Assembly (NCBI RefSeq): GCF_037975245.1
Contig: NC_092569.1
Coordinates: 14,588,501-14,652,500, forward strand
DNA: 64,000 nt
Direction: 5' to 3'
From: Apostichopus japonicus
Taxonomy: Eukaryota; Echinodermata; Holothuroidea; Aspidochirotida; Stichopodidae
Part shown: one piece after another, positions 48,101 through 58,623 of the stretch
Position numbering within the stretch: the stretch's first letter is position 1
Layout of the letters: each line of letters begins with the position of its first letter
Program-made: the position numbers and the translations under genes
Notes under the pieces: model-generated
Seen by the model: the letters and a program-made list of their open reading frames with translations, nothing else
Databases searched by the model: none
What the model was told of the DNA's origin: nothing

Positions 48101-51100
48101 AATTACCTTACTAATAAGGAGTATCCAAATGGTGGTCAGCATTGTTAGGAACGCAGGATTTTATGCGTCCGGGACGCAATGGTTTAGCCAGGGTCGCAAA
48201 ATCTTCAAATTGCTTGCGTCCGGCGAATGCAAACTTGTTTTTTGAGAAAGAAACCCTGTGTACAAAAAAAACACCCACAACTTCTTTAAAGAACCAAAAT
48301 TTCTTCCAATCCTACAGATGATTGAATTTGTTTCAAAAAAAAAAAAATTGCAAAAACTTATTAAATCCTAGTAACAATACTGGGTGGTACCTTCATAGAA
48401 TTCAGTTATGTCTGGCATCGTCAGAGCGACATACAATTTTAACAGAATGCCAGATTTAGTTTCATAATATATTTTGATTACATTTACTGTAATTATTGCT
48501 TACATTTTTCTCCAGTTTGAAGCACTGAAGAAGTACATTGAAGATGGGGGCAGTGTTCTGGTTTTGATGGGTGAAGGAGGAGAGAACAGACATGACACAA
48601 ACATCAACTTTTTCCTGGAAGAATACGGGGTCATGGTCAATGGAGGTATGCTTTACAGTGTCTTACAGTGCATTTACCTGTCCCTTTACAACAACTGCAC
48701 TCTTCATGTTGGCTATCCACTTTTACACCTAATGCTCATGGTTCTGTTCTCAAGAATGACAGCTGTGCTGTTTGTATCAGTAATAGTTTGTTATACTGCA
48801 TGCAAAATCATGGATCATTGTCATATGTTTCTCTGCATAATTCTTAATTAGTTTCAAGCAACTGTTCTGGTGAGGTGACAGTGTTGCAACAGTTTTTCAT
48901 CAAATCTTCAGAAAATGACTCAACAGAGTGTGGCAAGAGATGAAACTAAGAAACCATTCTTGTGTTTTTTGACAAACCTTTAAGTAATGGAAATATTGTC
49001 AACCATCACACTGCTTCATGGACCTATCTAAGTCATTATGTGAAACACAAACCATAAGAAGAAAAATTCAAAGGTTTCCATAGGATCTTTTCTTTTATTT
49101 ATTTAATTATTTATCTCTTTTAAGCCAATCAACTGGTCATGACATTCTATTATCAAATGGCTTAAAAGGTGTACCGAAATCAAATACAAATACTTGTTTT
49201 CAATCTTCAGTTAGGATAATAATTGTGTTGAGTTCTATTTGTAGCATTGTGAAAGTGTATAGGTTTATTAGTTGAGAATGCCACAGTGCCTGCTGCCGGT
49301 CAAATGCGTCATTAATGTCTTGTGTGAATTCTTACAGAGCCAACCTTCAGTATGACAAATCATTAAATTTCATAACGGAACAATCCATCTGTTGTTTTTT
49401 CTTTACAGACTGTGTTGTACGGACATCCTACTATAAATACTTTCACCCCAAGGAAGCCCTCATATCAAATGGAGTATTAAATAGGTAAGTTGGGGTGAAG
49501 GGGGATGTGTGGGGGGGGGGAAGGGGAGTAAGTGGCTTCATTTGCAGCAGCCGCTTTTCTTTAATTTAAAAAGCTTAATTGATTGATTCCATTTACCACT
49601 TCTGATAATTTTTAGTAAAGCTCTCAATGTCTAACAGCTAATCAAACATCCCCTTACCTCCATTCTCCCCTCGCCCCCGATCAGCAATCCCTTCTCCTAC
49701 CCCACCTTCATTTGCCTCCAATACTTTGGTGAGAGTGCATGGTGACTCTTTCTTCCAGCCCAGGATGTTCGTCCAACAAACCTTAAAAAAAAGGTTAAAA
49801 AGTTTCAGGAAGAATTGTACTTGCTGTAGTTGAATTGGGTTTAGTTGCATCAATCCTCAATTAAGTAAATACACAATTACAACTGCTGCTTCCTTTTTAT
49901 ATTGTACTGTAAATTACCTATGTTTTCTATTAGCTATTGATTGTCTTCTTTTGTTTATAACGTTCTGTCTATTTGCTCTCTTTCTCTCTCCAGGGGTGTA
50001 AGTCAAGCTGCTGGTAAAGTTATTCCTGGGAGTGGGGGAGAAGAAGAATCTGTTAATAACTCTCAGTAAGTTTTTTCCTAGAATTATTTTTAGACCAATC
50101 ATAGATGCCTTCTGTACCTATTTACTTTCTTTGTTTACTAATCATCGTTTTACTCCTCAACAGAACTTTCATGAGTGAGTTTGTAAATTCTCACGAAACT
50201 AATTCAACCTAAGGTCGAATTAATAATCAATCAAGACAGTTATCAGAGATGTGCCCACACTGGGCGGCACTGGGTGGCCCCGCCCAGCACTAAAAATTAC
50301 CGCCCAGCACTGTCTTAAAAATCGTGAATCCCGCCCAGCACTATTTTTATCTAAAATCCCAACATTCCTAACAATATATTCAACATAAATTGAAAAAAAA
50401 TTAAAAAATACAAATTGTTAGCAAAACTAGTACTTGTGTACGGTATGTGCTTAAAAAGCTACACAAGTGCCAGCATTTGGCATCTGAGCACCTTCAAAAA
50501 TTGCAAAATTTCTCAAAGGGGAGGGGGTGTCCCTCAAACCCCTCCCCCAGGACAGCGATCAGTATACCTGGCACTCAGGAAATCCTGGGCACATCCCTGA
50601 GTTATGTTTGCTTGTAAAGTTGTTGCTTTATTTTAATCTCCTTTTCCTTATTTCAAAATGTTGAAAGCAAATTCTTTTAGGATCTCTTGTTAGAAAGATA
50701 TGCCAAGTTAGGAGCGAGCAGTCATTGTTTTTGTTTTTTTGTGGCTTTGTTCACATAACGTATAAATATATATCTTTGCTTTTGTTCGAGACATCAATCT
50801 ACGTCTTTATCATGACATTTCTGCCCTCTGACAAGAAAATTTAAATTTTACAAGGTTAATTAAGTCTTTAGCTTTTAAACAAAATGTACCTTAATAGCAA
50901 GGATGCTTCTGTACCCAAAAAAAAGGAGTTGACAAGCCAGGATCATTTGAATCTCCAAAACTGATGTTAAGACCTTGTAGAAAACTGACAGTAAAACATG
51001 AAATAGCTTTAGTTGATGTTTACAAGTCACTCTCTCTATAGAGCATTAACATACCTTTGCTCATTTGGGGGATCGCCCAAAGTCGCTAAACCAGGTGTTA

Positions 51101-54100
51101 TTAAAATCTCCCAAACGATATTGAGACCTTGTAGAAACTGAATGTAAAACGTGAATTAACTTTTATTGATGTTGACAAGTTACTCTCTTTGCAGAGCATT
51201 AACATACCTTTACCCCTTCGGGGGGTCGCTCAAAGTCGCTTAACCGGGTGTTAGTAAAAAAATGTCAAAACAATGTTGAGACCTTGTCGAAACTGAATGT
51301 AAAACATGAATTAACTTTTGTTGATGTTTAGAAATTACTCTTTCTACAGAGCATTAACGTACCTTTACCCCTTCGGAGCATCGCTCAACGTAGCTAAACC
51401 TGCCGTGGCAATTCTTTCAACTGGGACCGTTTGCTTTCCATTAAATAGACCAACATGTGCCTTACATACATCAAAGGTAAGTTACAAGAAGTTCCAATGT
51501 TAGTGTTTTAATGTGAGCAGCTTTGTGAGCTTTGTCAGCTATTTTGCCAAATCTACTGAGCAGTACTTATAAATGTGATTGCAATTGGTCACAGTAAAAC
51601 ACCTTCCTAGATTTTTCACCCAAATGAAGGTTAATGAGCAAGTATAAACAATTTTTTTTATAACTCCCGGACACTTTTCATTGTACTTTATGAACCGTCT
51701 TTCATTGCAAAGTTGCATTGCAAATTTCATTGCAAATTTCATTGCAAAGTTCATTGCAAAGTCTGAACTTTCATTGTACTTTATGAACCGTCTTTCATTG
51801 CAAAGTTGCATTGCAAATTTCATTGCAAATTTCATTGCAAAGTTCATTGCAAAGTCTGAACTTTCATTTCAGTATTTAAAAATAAAACTTGACGAGACAG
51901 GCTGATAGCCTTTATTGTTAAGGAATTGTAGTTTACAACAGCACTGAAGATTAACAAACTTGATACACAACTATTAATGCTGCTTTTAGCTCCATTATGA
52001 ATTGTGATTGTAACCACATTTGGTTTCCTGTAAGGGAAACTATAGAGTCATTCTTACGGACCTTTCAAAACTGTGAGGGGGATCGAGGATTGCAAAGTCC
52101 GCAATGGCTATAATGCGGATCGCAAAGTCGGTAATTACTATTATGTATAGATTGGTCCAACAGGGCAGCATACAAAACATGGTACTCAAAGCCAAAGTAA
52201 ATTAATCAGGTCACAAAAGAAGCAAGGACTTGTAATAAACAAAGTAAAAAAACTAAAAACTTTTTGAGATGTATTACACTTGTTAAAAATGAAACTTAAA
52301 TTAACAGATAACATTGAAAACTTGTAAAACAAATAAAGAAACTCAAAAAGCCTGCTGTAAGTTCTCGAAGTAACATTTGTTACTTCGTTCTGAAAAGAAG
52401 TCTAGTTAAGACAATACTTTAATTTAGTTGCTAAAAATTGTAATCTCATAGAAACTAAGTAGTTTTATCTTTTGATTGTTGAACTCTTGTTTCTATTACG
52501 GTATCTTTTCACGTCTTGCTTTAAATTTGTTTATTAAATAGTTTTTGTTTGTATAAAGTTTTGCTCATTATTTAAAGTTCAGTATTTAAATTTGTTGCAT
52601 ATTTTGATCATTTGTCGCCCTCTTTCTGGCAGTATTCAAAAGGCAGGTTAGCCGTGGTTGGATCTGTCATGATGTTCAGTGACCAATATCTGGACAAAGA
52701 AGAGAATTCCAAGATATTTGATGTGATACTCTCCTGGTTGACAACGGATGAGGTCAGCCTCAACGGAATAGATGCCGATGACCCCGAGGTAAAAACACAT
52801 CTGCAGGGCCAAAAGTATCAACTTTATCAAATCTACTAAAAATAGTTGGCTCAGGATTTTGCAGCTTTCCATGCAACGTTCCCCAAAGTTCAGTTCATAT
52901 AATATTCCACATGCAAGATTCTCACATACAACCTTGTTTGTGTGTGTTTGCCTTGGTATGAGTGTGTGTGCTGGGAATGTGGAGGGGGGAGGGGAGGGGT
53001 GGGAGTTTACTTGATTGCTAGTGATCTTTCTTCAGTTCCCTTTAGGTTTGTATTGCTGCGGTTACAGTTGCTCCAAGGAAGCTACTATATTTAAGTGTGT
53101 GTGTGCTGGGGATGTGGATGAGGGGGGGGGGAGGGGTGGGAGTTTATTTGATTGCTCCTCATCTTTCTTTCAGCTCTAATGAAACTCTGCTATATTTAGG
53201 TGTGTGTGTGTTTGGGGGATGTGGCAGGGGGAGGAGTGGGGTGGGAGTTAACTTGATTGCTCCTGATCTTTTTTCAGTTCCCATTAGGTTTGTAACATTG
53301 CGGTTACGGTTGCTCTAATGAAACTCTGTTATATTTAGGAACTGATATTGATTTATTTTACAGCAGGTTATTTTCAACTGTATTTGACAGTAACGATATC
53401 CAAAGGTAGTATATAACAAAGAGACTTTCCACTGTTTTCTGGTTTGGGGTTTCTCCTGCAGACTTACAGTATGAGTATAACAACAGGACTACAAGTAAAA
53501 ATAGAATCCCTCCCCCTCCCCCTTGGTGTGATATCAAGGAACAAGTACAAGGCTTTAAGCATGAGTACATTATTTTGTACTAGTTCCTTTATTACTGTGC
53601 AAATGTGTTGAATATAGACACAAATCTTGAGGGTAGTATGACTACAACAGCATGAGTACAAGTACAAGGAGAATCGAGTACAAGGCGCTAAGCATGAGTA
53701 CATTACTTTACACAAGTTTGTTCCTATACTAAATGCTCAAAATGTCCTGAATAGGAGTCCAAATACTTCAGGCCAAGTGTGAGTTTAGGTTACTATGCTA
53801 GACAATGAGTACAAGAAGGGACTCACTACAAGTCTTTACTCTTAATAAAGTAATTTAACCTATTACTTATACCTGTTCTTACCTTATTTATTTTATTCAT
53901 CAGATATCAGACTACAACATGTTGCCAGACACTGCCAAGTTGGCTGATAAACTACGTTGTTGCCTGCAAGAGGTCGATGACACACCGAGGGACTTCAACT
54001 CTCTGTTTGATGCAAAACTATTTCAGATGAACACAGCCGTAGTTCCAAAAGTTATCAGGTATTTTACTGAAGTTTGAAACAAACCACCAGGAGTAATTTC

Positions 54101-57100
54101 AACCCATATTTTCCAAGCTGTTAGTTGACAGCCCCATCTCAAATATCTTGTCCCTAACTTGAGATATGGTTGACATTTTACTGGCTAATGATTGGTTAAC
54201 CCACCCTTCAGGAAGTGGATAACACTAGGTGACCTGTGATGTCATAATGGTATATGTTCTTCTGGGCTTTACATTTCTTCTGTATATGGTCTTGTAGATT
54301 TATCGATTCAAACGTTGAAAATGTGATTACATTTGCAATGTTTGTTTACCTATCAATTTTCTGTGTATCAATGTCAATATCAATGCTCTCTGTATTTAAT
54401 ATTTCATCACAATGCAAATTTGGTGGTAGAAACATTCATTTCCCTCTGTTGATTAATGATTCATATACAAGGGCGGCGGTACCGGGGGGGCACGTGCCCC
54501 CCACTTTTCCTCAGGTTAAAAATGTGCCCTTTTTCTACATAAATATTTCTAAATAAAAAAAGAGTTTACAAAGCGAAACCCACGTCGAATGAATTATTTC
54601 GGGAAGTTTTAAATGTTTGCTACCACAGGCGTAAGAGCCCAATTTGATTTGGGGGAGGGGGGCTGTAATGACTTGCCCGAAAAATAGTACCAAAATTTTT
54701 CGCGCGCTACGCGCGCGTTCAACATGTTAATGTGCATATCATATAGGCATGCGTTGGTTATTACATCGCGTGCCAATAACATACAATCATTTGCTGTGTT
54801 ATAACCCTTCCAAATTGGGTATAATTATTGGGAAAGTCGTTACAATCATAATGATCATAAAAATATCAGTTTAACCATTGAAAAACACATAGAAAATTAT
54901 TTTTCTTTCAGTATTTTGACATATTTCATTTGCTTTCATGCATGTGTCGATCGCGTGTGCAGGGACTTGGACTTTATAATGATTTCACCTCATTTTGTCT
55001 TTTTCGTTGTTTCCCAATTTGCACATTAGATATTGCAGTGCTAGTATGCATTGTTTCCTTGAGGGGGGGGGGGTGGCGTTGATGGAGTGATGTGTATACG
55101 TAAATAAGATAATGCAATAAGAGTTATAAAGGGTACTAAATATCAGGCTGCATCAGTCCAATCGAATTTCTGCAAAGTGCCCTTCGACGTTGGTGCCCCC
55201 CCAGATTAAAAGTGTTTCCGCCGCCCTTGTTCATATACTATGAAGAAGACCAAAAACCGTTTTCAGTTGAATTGTTGACGATAACATCATTCATTCTGCT
55301 GTTGTTGCCAGATGCAATAATCAGAATAGCACCAACTGTGAAACATTCATATCTTAACGATACATACTGCTATGAGAATGTAGGTTTTTTAACTTAAAAA
55401 ATTACTCTGTTGAGTAATTAAATTTCAGCCCACTGGAGTATCCCTTCATGGGTGGGAAACATGTTCCTCTCTGGTCTCATTCAGTAGATTCTTCGCTGTA
55501 TAACCTGACCAGCTGCGTTAATAACTTCAATAACCTTAGCTCTTATCATCCTTCACAGAGCCTACGAGCACCTTGGTTGCAAGCACGAGCAGCTGCAGTT
55601 AATACAGCCTAACTTTGAGACGCCTTTACCTCCCATGCAACCAGCGGTGAGCAAACCAAAATTCAATAAAAGTGTGATTAATTGGATTTATTATATCCGT
55701 CGCTGTAGAGCAAAATGCGTCTTGAACTACACAGGTAAAATGTTGAAAGCATATTTTTCAAATTTGGAGGAAGATGCTGAATTCTAAAGAGACATGCTGT
55801 ATTTGGTCACTTCTTTCCTTTATTTTGACCTTAAGTCACTCATACTGTTTGCAACATATAGAGGGCCTTGTGGTTAAGTGGTTAAGGCAGTGGACTTGTG
55901 ATCTAAGGATCTAGGGATCTAAGCACTTTATCTCCATTGCCTCTCTTCACCCAGGTATATATATGGGGACTTGCGAGGTAACTTGTAAATATTGTTCTGG
56001 CGCCGGTTTATGGCAGCACCCTATGGGAAGTCCCCCAGGGGACACATGGTTGTTGTGCACTGTGGTGCCCTTGGAGAGATTGATTGAATTGTGCATACTT
56101 TGGTGTGTAGGTGTGACAAGTTACCAATGACCAGGGTTAAGTTGTAAAGTCATGTGAGAGGGCCTTGGCCTTGAACAAGACTGTAAACCTAAAGTAAAAA
56201 CAGAAAAACCAAAACAATTGTTGTAATTAAACAAGCTTTCATTACAGTACCTTTTCAAAAGGGAAAAACTGCAGCAAGTGCAAAGTCGCCCTATAGCAAA
56301 GCTGTATCAGTATCTAACTATATAGACCATCTCTGCCTATTGTCTGAAACTGCAGCACACAAATGATATATTTCTTTAAGCTTCCACAATTCCTGTTAAG
56401 TAGTGAAAATAAATTTGTGACTGGTTCACGGCTTATTTTACAGGGCATCAAGGTCATTCAAATCAAAATTCTGTCAAGGTGACAACCAGGCCATTAAGAA
56501 GGCCTTACTCCTAGTGGCAGACATTTTAAGAAATGCAAACACTTTGAGATAATAGGAATTTGAGAAGATTTTCACAATCACAAGAGAAACTTGGGAAGAA
56601 GTTCAGAACTTCAGTGGATTTACAGGTTAAATACTCTCGATCAAGCAGGCATGAATGTGAAGGGCATTTATAAGCAAGCAGTTGTGAAGAAAAACCGTGG
56701 GTTCTGCTAGCACAGCATTTTACTGTACTGTATTTTCATTGTATATTTTAGAACATGAACAAGGAAAGTTTTTTCCTTCCGAAACTTTGTTTAAACTTCC
56801 ATATGAAAGTGAAACCGCTACTCTATTCTTACTAATGACAGGAAGTACCACTTTATCTGAAGCTCTTGGTTATTTATTCAACCTCCCTCGGCCCCATTAT
56901 ATAACCAAAGTACTCTAGTTTAAACGGTAAGAAAATGAGTAAAGCGATGGTATGCGAACCAAAAAAAACAGAAAACAAAAAATCATTTTTGGTTTAAAGA
57001 TTATTAATGGTTTCACTCTAATGGGACTTAAACCCTTTAATGGCTAACGATATGATTCTGCTTGAAGACCTTTTGTTCAATCATTTTCATTTTTTTTGGT

Positions 57101-58414
57101 CTATTCTGTCTCTTTTTAGGTGTTTCCACCGGCGTTCAGGGAGCTGCCTCCCCCGTCGCTTGATCTGATTGACCTGGATGAATCTTTCTCTTCAGAGAAA
57201 GCTCGGTTGGCACAAATCACAAATAAATGTGAGTGACCTCTCTCTTTTTCAGAGTCTTAAGAAGGATCTGCATCCGTCTGTATCCACATTCAACTCCAAC
57301 AGGACTTTCTATTGTTGAACAAAAAAAAGATTTTGCTCAGGTCAAAGTTACGAGAATAATTCAGATGGGAAAATTGTTAGGGTTTGTTTTGTAAAATATA
57401 GGAGCCTAACCTAACCATTCTGGTGACATCTGCATACAATTCCTACATTCTTATTTTGTTTTTTAGGTAATTATGCTAATTTGAAGTCGATACATTTTTG
57501 TACCAAAAGTCAACTTGCAGTGGGCATCTAAGGAACCTCAAATGCATTTAGAGTAAGCCAGATGGTGATGGTCTGTGTCATTCTAGTATTGTAACAGTCT
57601 TTAACGATTTCCTTTTGCATATCCAGGCTCCAACGACGACCTGGAATATTTTGTCCGAGAGTGCGGAGACATTTTGGGAGTCAGCGGGAAACTACCAGCA
57701 GATGCACGAGATGCCAAGCATATCCTGGAGCACATATTTGTTCAAGTTGTAGAATACAAGAAAATAAACCAGGTATTTTACGGTCTTGATTAAACAAGGT
57801 TTTTATAACTGTTGATATGATATTGTTTGACATTTTAAAGGTGACTTTATAGCAACGAACAATTTATCCACTTTCATATTCATAGGCGTAGGAGCCCAAT
57901 TTGATTGGGGGGGGGGGGGCTGTAACGACTTGCCTGAAAAGTATAACCAAACTTTTTCGCTCCCTCCGAGCGTGTTCAACATGTTAAAGTGCATATCATT
58001 TAGGCATGCATCGGTTGTTACATCACATGCCAATTACATACAATTTTTTGCCATGTTATTACCCTTCCATATTGGTTATCATTTTTTGGGAAATAATAAT
58101 GATAATAATAATATAAGTTTAACCATGAAGACACATTGCAATTTATTTTTCTTTCAGTAGGTGCCCGAAAAATTCTCAGCATAGTGCCCAAATTTTCACA
58201 GGAATAATTGGTTGGGGGGCTGCAACCCCCCCCCCCCCCCCAGCCTCCTACGCCTATGTTAATAATGAAAAGTGGTCAAGTTCCTATACACGAGTAGAGA
58301 GAATGTAAAGCGATTTTGTTACACATTGGCAATTATCCCATATTTACAAAAGTTTATGTGCTTTTCTCTTTGCAGGATGGAGGAGACATTGGGGATGAAA
58401 ATGATGTCATGTAA
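45166..58414 (+). CDS. IFT52: IFT52, intraflagellar transport complex B core subunit, 13 coding exons
   Basis: Exons: 45166-45183, 47005-47129, 47635-47722, 48516-48645, 49409-49484, 49994-50065, 51350-51476, 52633-52788, 53904-54058, 55559-55646, 57120-57228, 57627-57772, 58376-58414. All are GT-AG with consistent phases: 1329 nt, 442 aa (human IFT52 is 437). IFT52 is a core subunit of IFT-B, the train that carries cargo toward the ciliary tip. In well-studied systems it contacts IFT88, IFT70 and IFT46. The N-terminal GIFT-type domain spans roughly residues 1-270, with landmarks AGPREKFT, LGEGGE-like MGEGGENRHDTNINF and FPLNRP. The C-terminal IFT46-contact region has FPPAFRELPPPSLDLIDLDE and SSEKARLAQITNK, both strongly conserved. 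No truncation or frame break. The first exon encodes only MAPVSQ, and an alternative start lies in exon 2. Confidence 0.97.
45744..45978. mobile_element. MITE, 235 bp, in IFT52 intron 1
   Basis: Inverted termini of about 21 bp (GGAAGCCACTAAATACTA at left, TAGTATTTAGTGGCTTCC at right) flanked by 8-bp direct repeats CTTGTATA at 45736-45743 and 45979-45986. An 8-bp duplication fits hAT-like elements, though the ends are not CAG-type. Confidence 0.8.
46873..46960. repeat. Triplicated 33-bp repeat
   Basis: GCATAATGTGTATTTTATAT-type units repeated three times, with TACTGTCATAGCT between them. In IFT52 intron 1. Confidence 0.8.
47005..47129 (+). CDS. IFT52: IFT52 coding exon 2
   Basis: Encodes DMDSKEQKTSIVFDVSKREI, then QNGLKSLHKKLRTNWKV, matching the human NNGYKSMQKKLRSNWKI block. 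Acceptor GAGTAG, donor GTGAGT, phase 2. Confidence 0.95.
47635..47722 (+). CDS. IFT52: IFT52 coding exon 3
   Basis: Encodes KEEITSEKLSSARVFVIAGP then REKFTSPE; AGPREKFT is invariant in IFT52. Acceptor ATACAG, donor GTACGT, phase 0. Confidence 0.96.
48516..48645 (+). CDS. IFT52: IFT52 coding exon 4
   Basis: Encodes FEALKKYIEDGGSVLVLMGE, GGENRHDTNINFFLEEYG and VMVNG. Acceptor CTCCAG, donor GTATGC, phase 1. The open frame reads through the donor for another 66 codons with no homology. Confidence 0.96.
49409..49484 (+). CDS. IFT52: IFT52 coding exon 5
   Basis: Encodes CVVRTSYYKYFHPKEALISN then GVLN, matching KYFHPKEALVSSGVLNRE in human. Acceptor TTACAG, donor GTAAGT, phase 2. Confidence 0.95.
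49994..50065 (+). CDS. IFT52: IFT52 coding exon 6
   Basis: Encodes GVSQAAGKVIPGSGGEEES then VNNS, matching the human AAGKAVPG region. Acceptor CTCCAG, donor GTAAGT, phase 2. Confidence 0.93.
50244..50599. mobile_element. Short hAT-like element, 356 bp, IFT52 intron 6
   Basis: Ends CAGAGATGTGCCCA and TGGGCACATCCCTG are inverted repeats with one mismatch. AGTTAT is shared by both flanks (6 bp; the full 8 bp are not conserved). Internal CCGCCCAGCACT is repeated three times near the left end. Confidence 0.7.
51042..51096 (+). pseudogene. IFT52: Decayed tandem copy 1 of IFT52 exon 7 start
   Basis: After a CTATAG acceptor the sequence reads ALTYLCSFGGSPKVAKP in the IFT52 frame and then loses the homology. 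It still has an acceptor AG and a possible GTGTTA donor. Confidence 0.8.
51195..51250 (+). pseudogene. IFT52: Decayed tandem copy 2 of IFT52 exon 7 start
   Basis: After a strong CTCTTTGCAG acceptor the sequence reads ALTYLYPFGGSLKVA followed by a TAA stop. The copy lies 153 bp after copy 1 and 155 bp before the real exon. Confidence 0.82.
51350..51476 (+). CDS. IFT52: IFT52 coding exon 7
   Basis: Encodes ALTYLYPFGASLNVAKPAVA then ILSTGTVCFPLNRPTCALHT. Chosen over two upstream look-alikes (51042 and 51195) because only this copy carries the whole conserved block with no stop and a GTAAGT donor. Confidence 0.95.
51676..51861. repeat. Two perfect 93-bp tandem units
   Basis: The units appear identical base for base. 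Each contains five ATTGCAAA words and begins TTTCATTGTACTTTATGAAC. In IFT52 intron 7, just after exon 7. Confidence 0.92.
52633..52788 (+). CDS. IFT52: IFT52 coding exon 8
   Basis: Encodes GRLAVVGSVMMFSDQYLDKE, ENSKIFDVILSWLTTDEV and NGIDADDPE, end of the GIFT-type domain. FSDQYLDKEENSK is invariant. Phase 0 at both ends. Confidence 0.97.
52960..53340. repeat. Three-copy minisatellite, about 120-140 bp units
   Basis: Units share a G-rich start (GGGGAGGGGTGGGAGTTTA), TTGATTGCT and TCTTTCTTCAG, with (TG)n between units. In IFT52 intron 8. Confidence 0.75.
53904..54058 (+). CDS. IFT52: IFT52 coding exon 9
   Basis: Encodes ISDYNMLPDTAKLADKLRCC, LQEVDDTPRDFNSLFDAKLF and QMNTAVVPKVI, matching LQESDEIPRDFTTLFD in human. 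Donor GTATTT is weak. Phase 2. Confidence 0.95.
54115..54235. repeat. Dispersed repeat, also at 61125-61240
   Basis: Both copies share GAGAGCCCCATCTCAA-like starts, TTGAGATAT(G/A)(G/T)TTGA and a GTGGATAA near the end. The family is unknown. Confidence 0.55.
54468..55229. mobile_element. Non-autonomous hAT-like element, 762 bp, with nested fragment
   Basis: Termini CAAGGGCGGCGG and CCGCCGCCCTTG are perfect inverted repeats. Identical 8-bp repeats TTCATATA flank it (54460-54467 and 55230-55237). Inside, 54624 to about 54915 matches the element at 57881-58258, suggesting a nested insertion. IFT52 intron 9. Confidence 0.88.
55559..55646 (+). CDS. IFT52: IFT52 coding exon 10
   Basis: Encodes AYEHLGCKHEQLQLIQPNFE then TPLPPMQPA. 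Acceptor TCACAG, donor GTGAGC, phase 0. Confidence 0.95.
55860..56125 (+). mobile_element. Possible tRNA-derived SINE, family C
   Basis: Starts with a tRNA-like TTGTGGTTAAGTGGTTAAGG head, then a body with GGCGCCGGTTTATGGCAGC and CCTATGGGAAGTCCCCCAGG. Only one copy is seen here, so the call rests on the head alone. In IFT52 intron 10. Confidence 0.45.
57120..57228 (+). CDS. IFT52: IFT52 coding exon 11
   Basis: Encodes VFPPAFRELPPPSLDLIDLD then ESFSSEKARLAQITNK, the most conserved C-terminal block. Acceptor TTTTAG, donor GTGAGT, phase 1. Confidence 0.97.
57627..57772 (+). CDS. IFT52: IFT52 coding exon 12
   Basis: Encodes DLEYFVRECGDILGVSGKLP then DARDAKHILEHIFVQVVEYK. Acceptor TCCAG, donor GTATTT, phase 0. 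Confidence 0.96.
57881..58258. mobile_element. Short hAT-like element, 378 bp, IFT52 intron 12
   Basis: Ends CATAGGCGTAGGAGCC and GGCGTAGG complement (CCTACGCCTATG) are inverted repeats. Flanks TTCATATT and TTAATAAT agree at six of eight positions (decayed 8-bp duplication). G12 and C16 homopolymers lie just inside the ends. Confidence 0.75.
58376..58414 (+). CDS. IFT52: IFT52 last coding exon 13
   Basis: Short acidic tail DGGDIGDENDVM and TAA. The extreme C-terminus is not conserved between species, so the homology support comes from exon 12 and the clean TTTGCAG acceptor. Confidence 0.85.
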   Translation, partial: DGGDIGDENDVM

Positions 58415-58623
58415 TGTTTAGGACCACGGTATTGTGTCCTCTCAAAACCTTGATTGAAGAGAACACCAGAAATAACAGCATTATCTACAGTATATTCTGG
58501 ACTGCTCGGTGTCCTCACTGTGAAAAAGACAACGGCACCGAAAAGCTATTAGCAGAATCTACAGTACATAATACTGTTCTGTGTCCTCTCAATGCCTTGA
58601 GTAGAGAATAACACCAAAGTTGA

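Noticed and set aside
51539-51905. Repeat proteins (NFAMKFAMKFAM / IANFIAKFIAK) on both strands
   Set aside because: Created by the 93-bp tandem units with ATTGCAAA words; both strands are open by periodicity and there is no splice or homology support.
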